Positions 49,962 to 60,708 of a DNA stretch of 64,000 nucleotides are shown piece by piece. The stretch lies in assembly GCA_014529385.2 (NCBI GenBank), contig CM043954.1:95377247-95441246 (forward strand), given 5' to 3'. The DNA comes from Adiantum capillus-veneris (taxonomy: Eukaryota; Streptophyta; Polypodiopsida; Polypodiales; Pteridaceae). Position numbers and translations under genes: made by a program. Each line of letters opens with the position of its first letter. Position 1 is the stretch's first letter. The notes under the pieces were generated by a model that was not told where the DNA came from, searched no databases, and was given only the letters and a program-made list of their open reading frames with translations.

Positions 49962-49974
49962 TTCCCCCCCTCCT
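49962..49974 (-). other. polypurine tract of the left ORF3 element
   Basis: Minus-strand AGGAGGGGGGGAA precedes TGTTAGCAGC. The same arrangement (AGGAGGGGGGAAA then TGTTAGCAG) recurs on plus at 63,250, with a shared GGGACGACACA upstream. Confidence 0.75.
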
Positions 49975-50123
49975 TGCCTGTGTCGTCCCTTACACAGCTT
50001 TATGGACTAAAATAATCTTCGAGTTGATGGCGGCTGACGAGGTGGTCCTTAAGTGCATGTAAATCTTTTACATATCTGATCTTTCTTTCTTGGTCTAAAA
50101 CCTGCAAAAATTGCATAGTGACT

Positions 50124-51960
50124 CTATTCTTTAGCTTGCCAGTGGCGTAGCCTAGGAATCTGGAAGATCACTGGCCCAAAAATCTTCATTTGCCAAGTGA
50201 AGAACCCTGTGTAGAACACTTTCTTAAATGCCAACATATTATGAGATGGCAAGAACATGCAGCGGGTGTAAAAGCCATAGAGGACTTCTTCGGAAGGTTG
50301 GCCACTTAGGTCGTAGCATAGGCCCTTATTGCCCTCAAGGAAGGACATCCACGATGCTCCTGCTTTCTCTTGCTTATGAAAGACTTCAATGCATGTGAGC
50401 ATCATTTGAAAAATTTGTAGAGCATAGCACATGAAAGATCAGGGAGACTTTTGAAGAATGCCATGGCGCCCATTAGGGTTTTCACCATGTATTCCTCTGT
50501 TGGTGTTCCCTTCTCTGGAGCTGGCAATCTCGGATTATTCAGCCATGTAGGCCGCTTCTTTGTCATTGCCTCATGTGCTTGCCACGTCCTTACTCTTGGT
50601 ATAGGAAAAAAATTTGGGTCTTTTTGAAGTGCCGTAGGTGCTCTTGTGAACAAAATCAAGTATCTAGGATTCTTGTTCATCCAACTCTTTCTCCATTTGG
50701 GGTGGACTTCATATGCGCCTTCTGCTTGCATGTCTTTATATAGTCGTTCCTTGACCTGTAGAAGCTCGACCTTGATCAACGGATATGGCAGTGATTGTTG
50801 ATGCCATTGTGAATTAATTTGGTTGGGAGTAAGTTGAGTAACATCTGCGCCTTCTGCTTGCATGTCTTTATATAGTCGTTCCTTGACCTGTAGTAGCAGC
50901 TCGACCTTGATCAAGGGATATGGCAGTGACTGTTGATGCCCTTGTGAATTAATTTGGTTGGGAGTAAGTTGAGTAACATTGACAGAATGAAGAACTCTCA
51001 ACTCCCAATCCATCGTTGCCTTCCACTGCTCATCCGTCTCTTGAGCAACCTTCTCCTTAAGTGCATCTTCTTTGGCTTTTGATAGCTGGACCATCGGCAC
51101 CTCATCGACATCTATTAATGGTACTTGAAACTCTTCTTCTCCCCCAAGCCCTTTTGCCGGCTGTGTTTCCATCTCAGTGAAAGAGATTGAGGGAATATCA
51201 ATGTGAGGTTGTTCTAATGTACCTGCTTCGTCCTGCATCTCTTATTGTCCATCTTGCAGTAGCTGGTTAAGTCTCTTCATCTCTACTATCTCCTTGAGCA
51301 GTTCTTCTTCTCTTCGTACTCACATTAATGCAAGGTCTCTGCGTTTTGACTGCTCTAGCTTTAGCTCTAGCTCACTGATCTTTATTCTTTTTCTCCATTG
51401 ATTTATACACTTCGTGTGTACCTTTGATCGAGGCAACTACGGGATTTTCTCTTATCTGTCTCGCAAGAAGGTTTCCTGATTGTTGATCCTCTGCTCTGAG
51501 TATTTTAGTGAAGTGTTTGCTATGTTTAACTGTACTTGGATCTTTTGAACTGATAGAGTTGTAGTTAAGAGTTCGTTTGTAACCTCTATCAGTTGTTTGT
51601 CTTTGGTCTTGCAGACATCTGATAAGTTTGCCTAGCTCTTCCATTTTCTTTTGATGCTTTTCTCTGACTAGCTGGTGTTGTTTAGCTTCAGCTTTCAACT
51701 CTTGGACTTGTTTCTGCAGATCGGTGATGACATTTAATCTATCTTCTAGCTCTCCTTGAAGAGCATCTATCACCATTTTCAACTCTCTAGCCTTAGCTCT
51801 GCTGATCGTATTTTTTCTGTCATCTCTTGCATCTGCTTTGCATATTGATTAACTTGGAGAATTACATCATCATTGGTCTGATAGTCTTTAGTTCTTGTGA
51901 GCTGCCTAGATGTTTTAGCAGTCTCTTGTGATTCTTTCGGTGGGGTAATGGTGGTTGTTT
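50124..51960 (-). pseudogene. ORF3, left copy: unrecognised retroelement protein
   Basis: Minus-strand frames 51,960-51,779, 51,782-51,372, 51,238-50,402 and 50,432-50,124 align in order with the plus-strand frames of 61,380-62,910, so they are one decayed gene. N to C: a Gln/Lys/Thr-rich lead, a coiled coil (MVIDALQGELEDRLNVITDL, KQVQELKAEAKQ), a second helical part now broken near 51,250-51,370, then a conserved C-terminal domain (VTQLTPNQIN, SLPYPLIKVELLQVKERLY, FTRAPTALQKDP, KKRPTWL, EEYMVKTLMGAMAF, CIEVFHKQEKAG). A 132-135 bp in-frame duplication occurs at 50,715-50,981. I do not recognise the family. Its place before the polypurine tract and LTR is that of env-like third ORFs, but no membrane or envelope features are seen. 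Confidence 0.7.
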
Positions 51961-53100
51961 GTGGTAGTGACCGGGTTAAAGCAGGCCAAACATGGAAAAC
52001 AAATGGAAAACTATCCTTCTCCAGACATGGATACAACTAATCTTGAAGCTTATCAAAATTTGGTAAGAATCACCCAAGAGATGCTGGAAAAACAAAAACC
52101 CAAGCTTGAGGGCATGGCAAAACCTGCGGAGCTCGTGGTCGGAACTAATAAAGAAAAATTCAATGTGGTGGTAGAACCCCACCTTGAAACAAAAGATCTA
52201 GGACTTATAGTGCTGTACAGCGAAGATGCCTTAGACGGAATTCCATTCATAGAAGAAGACTGGCCAAGACACTTATGGAAAAAAGTTAGAGAGTTAATGA
52301 TGGGAGCCGAACTCTAAAGTCAGCTCCTGTAGAGGAAGTTTGGTTAGACAACCTACCTCCTGATATGGACATGGATGTACAATCCTTGTATGGGGACTGC
52401 GGATTTGAAGCTTCAAGAAGGTCTAAACCATTGACCTTGAAAACACTACCCTCTTACTTGGGAGATAACAAAGATGAATCCATGGTGTGGTTGAATCCAT
52501 GGTGTGTAAAACCACTCAAGTAAAGAGAGCGGAACAGACCCTAGAAGTAGACAACATCATTCAATTATGTCTACACCCATCCAATGCACTGTTATTTTAG
52601 AAGAACTGTTGAAAATTAAGCCATATTTATGGAATGATCTACAAAAAACTCTAGAGAAGGTGGGAATAATAGGACTAATCGCAAAAAAATTGAAAAAATT
52701 GAAACACGAAATGGACAACAAAGAGATTCGATCTATTCCAATGAACAAAGTCGGAGAAACACAACCCTTCCAGTGAGGTATAATGATATAGAAACCATGG
52801 CAATACTGGATAGTGGGGCAGGCATAGCCATGGCCACGAAAGCAGTTTGGGAATCCTGGGGACAACCAGCCATTAGACAAACTTGAATGAAATTGCAATT
52901 GGTTGGTGGACATATTGAAAGACCCTTAGGACTGCTTGAAAAAGTGATAGTTAATTCATGTGGATTGAATATCAACACACTTTTGCCATAGTAGACTTTG
53001 GGAAGAAACTCAATTACGAAATCATCTTGGGAAGACCTTTCATATGTCAAGTACAACTCATCCAAGATTGGAGAAACAATTACCTGTACTTGAAATAAGT
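51961..53100 (+). pseudogene. Ty3 gag end and protease, decayed
   Basis: At about 51,960 the sequence switches from the minus-strand ORF3 to a plus-strand Ty3 relic. The first frame, to 52,317, is acidic and helical with no named domain. Frame pieces at 52,567-52,776 read IQCTVILEELLKIKPYLWND, typical of the segment before Ty3 protease. An aspartic protease follows: AILDSGAGIAM at about 52,800-52,835 with the catalytic Asp present, and YEIILGRPF near 53,010-53,040. Several stops and shifts separate the pieces. Gag proper and a 5' LTR are absent. Confidence 0.75.
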
Positions 53101-54130
53101 GGGATCAATAACAAGAGTTAATCTAAAAGATTACACATATAGAGATGTCATGAAAATACCCATACAAGAATTTGATTCAGTCCCTTCGGCTGAAACTAAG
53201 CTTCCATCTTGGTTGAACAAAGACACTCCTATTTGGATGTGCGGAGCTTCAGAAAATGGGAGCTTAAAGCAAGAAGAATGTATCTTAGAAAGGGATTGCA
53301 CAGATGAAGCCTATATACCTGAACCCTTTCCAGAGCATTTTTTTTGAGCCATTTGAGTGGACTCAAACTTTAGCAACAATGGATGTATGTGCAAATACGT
53401 CTATGCCTACTCAACTTTGCAATGAGGATAGCTATGACATAATTCCCATACAAATGATTTTAACCCTTCACATTGAAGACAAAAACTCATGAACCCAAAG
53501 ACTTGATGAAAGCTCAACAAGTCTTTTCATACCTCTACTATGATGTAACAGATGAGTTAGAAGAACATTCAGCTACCTGAGATGATTCGGGGCCGGAAAA
53601 AGAACATGTGAGAGCTAAACTGCTCATGAAAGGAGGGGAGGAAATTTTTTTTGACTTTCTAAACCAGAAACCGAGAAGAAAAAAATGGTATAGACAAAAA
53701 AGAGACACCAGAAACATGAAAGCTAGACTTATGCCATCAGTCTCCAGTAGAACACAGTTCCTGATGCAGATAGATGCACATGATTGTGTCAAGGACAAAA
53801 TCATTGGTAGATATCCTTTAAACGAACAACATGAAATGAAAAAAACATCAAGAAAAATGAGAAAGGAAACTCAAGCAAAAAATAAAAACCAGTACAAGGG
53901 TTCAACCATGACACGGGTTGAACAAAAAAGAAATATCAAGAGTTGAAAAAAGCTCTTAAGGAGATATATACGACTGAAATGGAAACAACATAAGAGGATG
54001 GTACAGATGTAATGAGCGTTCCATATCATTACAAGAAATATACTCTCAAAAGATCGAAAAATCATAGTTGAACAACCTATCAGGGAACTACGAAAACATG
54101 AAAATGCAAAAAAGATAGATCCGGCCAAAC
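53101..54130 (+). pseudogene. decayed linker between protease and reverse transcriptase
   Basis: Plus-strand frames (53,099-53,347, 53,608-53,946) are Lys/Glu-rich with no motif I know. They sit between protease and RT, where Ty3 polyproteins have a variable linker. Stops interrupt the reading every 80-110 codons. Confidence 0.45.
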
Positions 54131-55574
54131 TAGGAGAAGAGCCTAGACCTACCTACATTACAAATGACCTGACAGAAGAAGAAGAAGAGATTTTGTTAAG
54201 CTTCCTAAAAGAATACCAAGATATCTTTGCTTTGTCTTATAAGGATCTCAAGGGTGTTGATCTAGAAATCTATCAACATACCATACCCACGAGAGATGAT
54301 GCAAAACCAAGAAGACAAAGGCCATACACATAAAATGAAACATTTTCCAAAAAGATCAAAGAAGATATTGAAAAGATAAAGGAGGCCAAATTCATTTATG
54401 AAATAGAACACACGCATTGGGTGTCTCCAATTGTGGTAGTGCCCAAGAAAAATGGGAAACTATGGGTGTGTGTCAATCTTAAGAAAGTGAATGCAGCTAC
54501 CATTAGAGACAACTTTCCTCTTCCAATAACTGAGCATGTGTTAGAACGATTTCAGGTGAAGAAGCTTACAGCTTTTTAGATGGCTTTTTGGGATACAATC
54601 AACTTTTGGTTGATCCCAAGGATTAGCATAAAACTGCCTTTGCAACTGAATGGGGTATTTTTGCCTATCTGGTTATGCCTTTTGGGTTAACTAATGCTCC
54701 TGCCACCTTCCAAATATCGATGAGCCATTATTTTAAACAATAGCTTTGGAATTTCTTAGAAATATATATGGATGATCTATGCGTACATTCATCAATCCAC
54801 GTTGATCATTTTGAAAACCTCAAAAAGATATTCGAAAAATGTAGACTTTATAGGATTTTCTTAAATCCTGAAAAGTGCACATTTATGGGTAGACAAGGAA
54901 AAACCCTTGGACATACAGTGTCTAAAAATGGCATAGCTACTAATATAGATAAAAATCATGTTATTTCTGATTTCCCTAGACCGACAACAGTTAAGGGGGT
55001 TCAAGCCTTCATGGGACATTGTGGATATTATAGACGGCTCATTTACATGTACGCTATAATTGCAAAACCCATGTATAGCTTGATTACACACTTTGAATGG
55101 ATTGATGAGTGTGAAGAATCCTTCATGAAGCTTAAGCAAGCTCTCATCTCACCTCCAATATTGAAAGCACAAGATTGGAATAAGATATTCGACATACGTG
55201 TAGATGCTTCCAACTTTTCCATTGGATGTATACTAGCTCAACCAGGAGACAAGAAAATTGATATTCCTATTTCTTATGCTAGCCAACAGTTGAATATGGC
55301 GGAAAAGAATTATACAACCACCGAAAGGGAAGGATTAGGAATGATCTATGCCGTAAAAAAGTATAGACATTACCTATTAGCAAACAAATTTGTATTCTTT
55401 GTGGACCACCTAGCCTTATTGTACTTGGTCAACAAGCCATGCAACACGGGAAGAATAGTAAGTTGGTTCATCATTCTTTTAGAATTTGAGTTCATTGTAG
55501 TTGTGAAAAAGGGTACCACTCATCAAAGAGCAGATCATTTTTTCAAGAGAACCACCCAAAGGAGTGGACGATGA
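54131..55574 (+). pseudogene. Ty3 reverse transcriptase and RNase H, decayed
   Basis: From about 54,150 (LTEEEEEILLSFLKEYQDIFA) a Ty3 RT is readable: [45 protein letters not shown] and YMDD at about 54,767-54,778. Stops lie near 54,331, 54,625 and 54,741, with a frame change near 54,555. From 54,768 the frame is open for 268 residues: RT connection (KCTFMGRQGKTLGH), then RNase H with IRVDASNFSIG, TTEREGLGMIYAV and FVDHLALLYLVN. Unlike the Tat element there is no second RNase H. The lineage is a plant Ty3 that I cannot place further. Not functional. Confidence 0.88.
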
Positions 55575-56046
55575 TCTACCAAATGCATATCTGTTCTCTA
55601 TTGAAATGATACATCGATGGTCGGAAAATTTGGTATCATTGATGACCATAGCTCAAGTGGATTCACAAATACCACTTCCTATTACAATCTGATTAATTGA
55701 GCAATCGGCTATGTATCAGTTACTATCTGGAAGGTTATACAAAAGAAATTGAGATGGAATATTGTTGTTGTGCATTAATCCTGAGGAGAAAACCCAATAC
55801 TTAAGTCAAGCACATATGACCGTAGTAGGACTTCACTTTGCAAAAGACCAAACTATGCAAAGGATCTTGAGACTTAGAGTATATTTGCCAACTATGAGGA
55901 GTGATGTTCATTCTTTTGTGAAAGATTGACCTCAATGTCAAAAACAAACACCCATACCTCATGTAACATTGTTCCAAATGTCACTTGTTCCTAAGTGGAG
56001 TAACTATCTAACTACTTACTTATCGAGTCGAACATTTCCTTAGGAT
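55575..56046 (+). pseudogene. decayed RNase H-integrase linker and partial duplicate of integrase start
   Basis: No continuous frame. Phrases such as LYKRN (55,737), a His/Cys remnant (HFAKDQTMQRILRL...) and DXPQCQKQTP near 55,930 look like the integrase N-terminal region, which then appears again, better preserved, from 56,090. This may be a duplicated or second integrase start, which is tentative. Confidence 0.4.
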
Positions 56047-57250
56047 ATGAGTAAACACCGTCAAAGAGCAATTGAAACTGAAGCAAGGGACTATGCTCTT
56101 ATTAAAAACCAATTGTATCGGAGAGGTAAGAATCAACATTTGCGTCTCTGTACAAATGAAGACGAATATATTCCCATTATAGAACAAGCTCATGCTGGAT
56201 TAGTTGGAGGTCACTTCTCTAGTGAGACCACCGCAAGAGAAATCTTAATGGCAGGCATATGGTGGCCAACACTTTTTACAGATGCCAAAGAATATGTTCA
56301 AAGGTGTGATGCTTGTCAACGAGCAAAAATGCGAACCCGTGTAGATAGCATGCCCTTAAGACCAATGATGGGGGCTAGAGCTTTCGCAAAATGTGGTATA
56401 GATTTTGTTGGGCCAATACAGCCACCTGCTTATAGAACCCAAGCTCAATATATCATTGTAGCTACAGACTATTTGACCAAGTGTGGCAAGGCTAAAGCAA
56501 CTCAAAAGAATGATGCCAAAACCATTGCCACATTCTTATATGAGTATGTGCTCACAAGATATGGACTGCCAATAGAAATAGTCAACAATAGAGGAACTCA
56601 TTTCCTCAATGAGGTAATTGAGTATCTGCTTAATGAATTTATGGTCATCCATAACAAATCTGCTCCCTATCACCCACAAGCAAACGGACAAGCTGAGCAT
56701 ACAAATAAATTCTTAGCTTAGTATTGACTAAAGTGGTTAGTTCAGGAAGGAAAGATTGGGAAATGAATCTCCATGCAGCTCTATGGGCTTATCAAGTTTC
56801 ATTCAAAATAGCTTTAAATGCTACACCCTTTAACCTTGTTTATGGTCTGGATGCCATATTGCCAATAGAATTTCTATTGCCAACACTAAGGGTAGCTAAG
56901 AATCTTGAGTGGACTGGACATATTGAATTTTCAAAGAGACTTGAAGATTTAGAAAAGCTAGATGAGCAAAGGCTAACTGCTGTAGTCACATCTATGCACA
57001 AAAGCGGAAACAAAAACAGTTTTTTCATTCCCATCTAATTACAAAAATCTTCAAAAAAAAAGAGACTTAGTTTTAGTCTATTCCCTTAAGCAACACATTC
57101 CCAAGTTTAAGAAAAAGGGAAACGGACCGTTCATCATTGAAGATGTATCTCCAAGTGGAGCAGTTAAGTTGACCACCCTAGATGGTGAACAAATGGCTAA
57201 TTGGATTAGTGGATGTCGATTAAGGAAGTACAATTTTCCACTAACCAACA
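56047..57250 (+). pseudogene. Ty3 integrase, decayed
   Basis: Open from 56,047 to 56,721 and again from 56,724 to 57,038. The zinc-binding domain is HAGLVGGHFSS...RCDACQRAK (HHCC). The catalytic core has the first Asp in KCGIDFVGPI and Asn instead of the second Asp in EIVNNRGTHF. The Glu is present in NGQAEHTNKFL just before the TAG. The last part (57,060-57,230) reads DLVLVYSLKQ...NGPFIIEDVS..DGEQMANWISGCRLRKY in another frame, the SH3-like C-terminal domain. The stop, frameshifts and Asp-to-Asn change make it inactive. Confidence 0.88.
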
Positions 57251-57459
57251 AATTGCTAGAAAGAATGCATGCAGTAAGCAAAGGAAGATAAAACGGCAGC
57301 AGGTTATTGATGAAGCCCAAGAAGAAGCTCGACTTTGGGTACTCAAAAGGAAAGATGCTCTCAAGAATCAACAAATACCTATTTCCATCAACACCCTAGA
57401 AATAGATGACCGACAATGGAGTTACAGAAAGATGCAGTGTCAACAAACGATGAATGGTT

Positions 57460-57881
57460 AGATGGAATGGACCTTCGCATCAAATTGCAGCTCAACAACC
57501 ATAGCATGAATGCATTGGTTGGAACAGGAGCTCGAGTAAATACAGTCAGTTATTCCACGTACAAAAAAGCAACAAATTAGTCTTTGACAGCAAGAATAGC
57601 GACTATCAAATGATGCAACAAGACCAATACCAACATTGGGAGTAGTCAACTTAAATGTGATAGTACATGGATGTTCATGTCCTCATCAGTTTTTATGCTT
57701 ACCAGATGAACACATGAATAAGACAATGATTCTTGAAATCTCATGGATGCGAACGTACAAGGCAGTACCAGATTGGAATACCAATCAGCTCAAGCTATCA
57801 CCTAAAGGCGGACAACTCGTTGTTCCAATTGCACCAAGCACAGAGGAACGGAAAAGAAGTTACCAGGAGATCAAACCATGA
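57460..57881 (+). pseudogene. second retropepsin-like segment after integrase
   Basis: Downstream of the integrase end the plus strand reads DLRIKLQLNNHSMNALVGTGARVNTVSYSTYKK, which has the look of a retropepsin start (ALVDTGAxVNxIS) but with Gly for the catalytic Asp. After a stop and shift, 57,636-57,881 reads GVVNLNVIVHGCSCPHQFLCLPDEHMNK, ending DWNTNQLKLSPKGG. This resembles the second half of clan AA proteases found in plant retroelements. The element already has a protease at 52,800, so this would be a second one, in an unusual place. The resemblance is by eye and moderate. Confidence 0.5.
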
Positions 57882-58535
57882 AGGAATCAATCTTCTCCAT
57901 CCTATCGACAAGTAAATGCTACAAGTAGCATGCAAGGAGTCCGGAAAATTTGGGTACCAAAAGCACAGCTTTTAAGGACAAGCCAAATCAAATTGGGGTG
58001 CCCAAAACATCATCGACAGTAGCAAAGACAGTTCCAAGGTTCAAAACACAAAGAAGAGCATCTTCAAACAAGCAACCTAACATGAAATGGATTTGGAAAA
58101 AAAAGGAGCACTTATCTTCTCTGCAAACTGTAAAACCAATTAAACAATGGAGAGTTAAGCCTTAAAAAACTCAACCACACCATTCTGACCAAGACAAACC
58201 AAGATATCAATGGCGGCTAAAAGCTCAACAACAGTCACTAGTGATACCAACAGCTCACGAAATCAGCGTGCTAAAGCATCATGATGGTACAATCAAACAA
58301 AGAGCACACAAGCTATAAGATTTTCTCTTTGGAAGAAAGCATCAGAAAAACCTCAACATCAGAAACCCTTGAGTTAATTACTCAAGACCCAACTCTTGCA
58401 CAACATAATGATTTTAATTGCATTGATCTTCAAAGCATGGTAGAGCCAACCAAGGCTATGCATAGACACGATTGTTCAACCCATGCACACAGTCGTCCCG
58501 GAGTATGCCATCTAGGAGGGGTGGAAGGGCACTAA
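57882..58535 (+). pseudogene. continuation of the ORF after integrase, unrecognised
   Basis: Frames 57,950-58,165 (Lys/Gln-rich, basic: KTVPRFKTQRRASSNKQ) and 58,281-58,535 (TSETLELITQDPTLAQHNDF, then a His-rich end) follow in sequence. They may be the C-terminal part of the same gene as the retropepsin-like segment. No motif is known to me. Confidence 0.4.
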
Positions 58536-60708
58536 GTAATTAAGGGCAATGTTTGAAGAAAGAGGAAAAAGTTTGATGTTAACGTGTGATTTTTTGCAAG
58601 ATTACCCAATAATGCCCTTATAAATCATCAACAGGGGAAATTGAATTGATAATATCTTCCCGATGAGTGATAATAGTGTATATACTATCAGAAAATCATC
58701 AAAAAATAGTCCTTTTTGGATATTTTTCATCATTTTTCTTGATATTGAGACTTAAAAATGGAGAAATCCAACAAAAAACAATAAAGCAATTGTGTTTCTC
58801 GATGGATTTTCTTAATTATTGGATTTTTACTTTGCTATTTTAGCATATTTTGTTATTTTCTTCGATTTTTTTAGTAAAAAAGTCAAAACTTAATAATAAA
58901 TAGCCAATGAGCTCAGATGGAAAAATTAAAGATACGCTGATGATTAGAAGAACAAGGCGCACAGACACAAAAAATTTCAATCAAATCGGCAGACGGAAGC
59001 GGGAAGCCTAAATTAGGCGGCCAGACTTTGCAAAATTCTTGCAGAATGAGCTACAGGAATCCGATTGAAGAAATTTTTAAGTCTGACATAGATTTCACAG
59101 CCTATTAGGACTAATAGGGGAATTTGGGGAAAAATGGTTTGGGAAGTCCAAGTATAGATACCCAAGGTATGCTAAAATCATCTCATTCCCACTTGTTGCC
59201 TTTGGAGAGAGAGCTTTACGACCTTCTTCACGTGCATTTTCTAGAGTCCATAGTCACTTGTTTACAGCGCCGTCTCACACGAGACATGAGGGTAAGTTAT
59301 ATACTTATCAATGATCCATTCTGTACGGCTGGTAGCTAGTCTAAACCCCTGAAAAAAACCCTAGAATCCGAGCAGTGCACGAAGATCTACGAAAATTGAC
59401 CATAGCAGCCTGTCAGCTCAACCAAATCAGACGAGACTTGAACTATAGCATGCCCCTAGATGATAGAACACTTCTATATCAACATTTGACCATTTGCCAA
59501 GGGTCGAGGGGGGTCTTAACAAGAAAAGCTAGGTTTTTGGCAGATGCCTTCTGACTCCACAGACAGCTTATATACAGGCTATATATACAATGTATATGTT
59601 GGTTTCATAAAATCAATCAAGCCAAGCCCTCGAAAAGCAATTCAAAGGCTACAAATTGTCAAATTTGACATACGAGGTCAAATTGAATCCAAATGGGCCA
59701 AAATTGGATGAATTGCTTCAAGACTATGCAGCGGACAAGTCTATAGCCTCAAAAGTGACTAACCAACTCTACAGGCCATGTAGTCACAAAAATTGGTGAT
59801 TTTAGAGTCGACAAAGCACGAAGTGATGCCGACAACAAAAAACTTTACCAAATTCAATTTGGGACTTGTTTTAGGTGTATAAAAACGTTTAGGTCAAAAT
59901 TTTCAAGTTTTGCCAAAAAATATTGATACTGTAAATAATCACGATTATTTACTTTTGCAATATTTTGGCTTGAAAATGGTATCATCACCTCACCTATCAC
60001 TTGTATACACCTATTACATGCCACTTTTGAAGGATGAGCCAAATTGAACTTGAAAAAATGTCAAAAAATGCAAAGAAGTCCTTTCAAACCAATTTTTGAG
60101 TTATCTGTCACATTTTTTTATCCAAATCACCTCAAATCTCATACACACAATCTACATCATGCATAGAACCAAGTTGCTTCAAAAAATATCCAATTTGATG
60201 AAAAAGTTAATAATCGTGATTATTTACTTTTTGGCCAAGATGGGGGGAAATTGCAACTTTGACTTCATGGGACCAAAGCACATGATGTTCTAAGCCCACT
60301 AACCAAGTTTGAACAAATTTGGAGCTCAAAATCTCAAGATTCCTTTATATCTAATGTTTCAGAGTCAAAAAGCCTAAATTTGGTACCATTCTCACCCTGT
60401 GCACTCAAATGAGCCCACTCTTCACTCACAGTATCTATTTGATATATACTTCAAGCCTATAATGCCAAAATTGCAAAAAGTTGAAAAAATGCCTCAGCTG
60501 TAAATAATCACGATTATTTACTTTTATGTAAATTTTTGCTTGAACTTCAAGAATTTGATCTTTACATTTTTTATGCATCTATGCATGTTCAAAAAAATTC
60601 TTTGAAGCAAATTGGACTCAATTTATCAGCAATACAGACTGAAGGACATTTCAAAGCGGAATCTGCCAGATTTTCTAACTTTGGCACTCTATTCACTTAA
60701 TAGGAGCA
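58536..60708. other. AT-rich non-coding segment with three copies of a near-palindrome
   Basis: More than 2 kb without a credible gene. The near-palindrome AATAATCACGATTATTTAC (or its inverse) occurs at 59,931-59,952, 60,206-60,227 and 60,500-60,521, spaced about 275-295 bp and each followed by TTTT. Surrounding text (CAAATTGGACTC, GCAAAAAGTTGAAAAAATG) also recurs in weak form, so the segment may be an old tandem repeat. It separates the pol relic from ORF3 and could be a long spacer or the leader of a separate ORF3 element. Confidence 0.6.
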
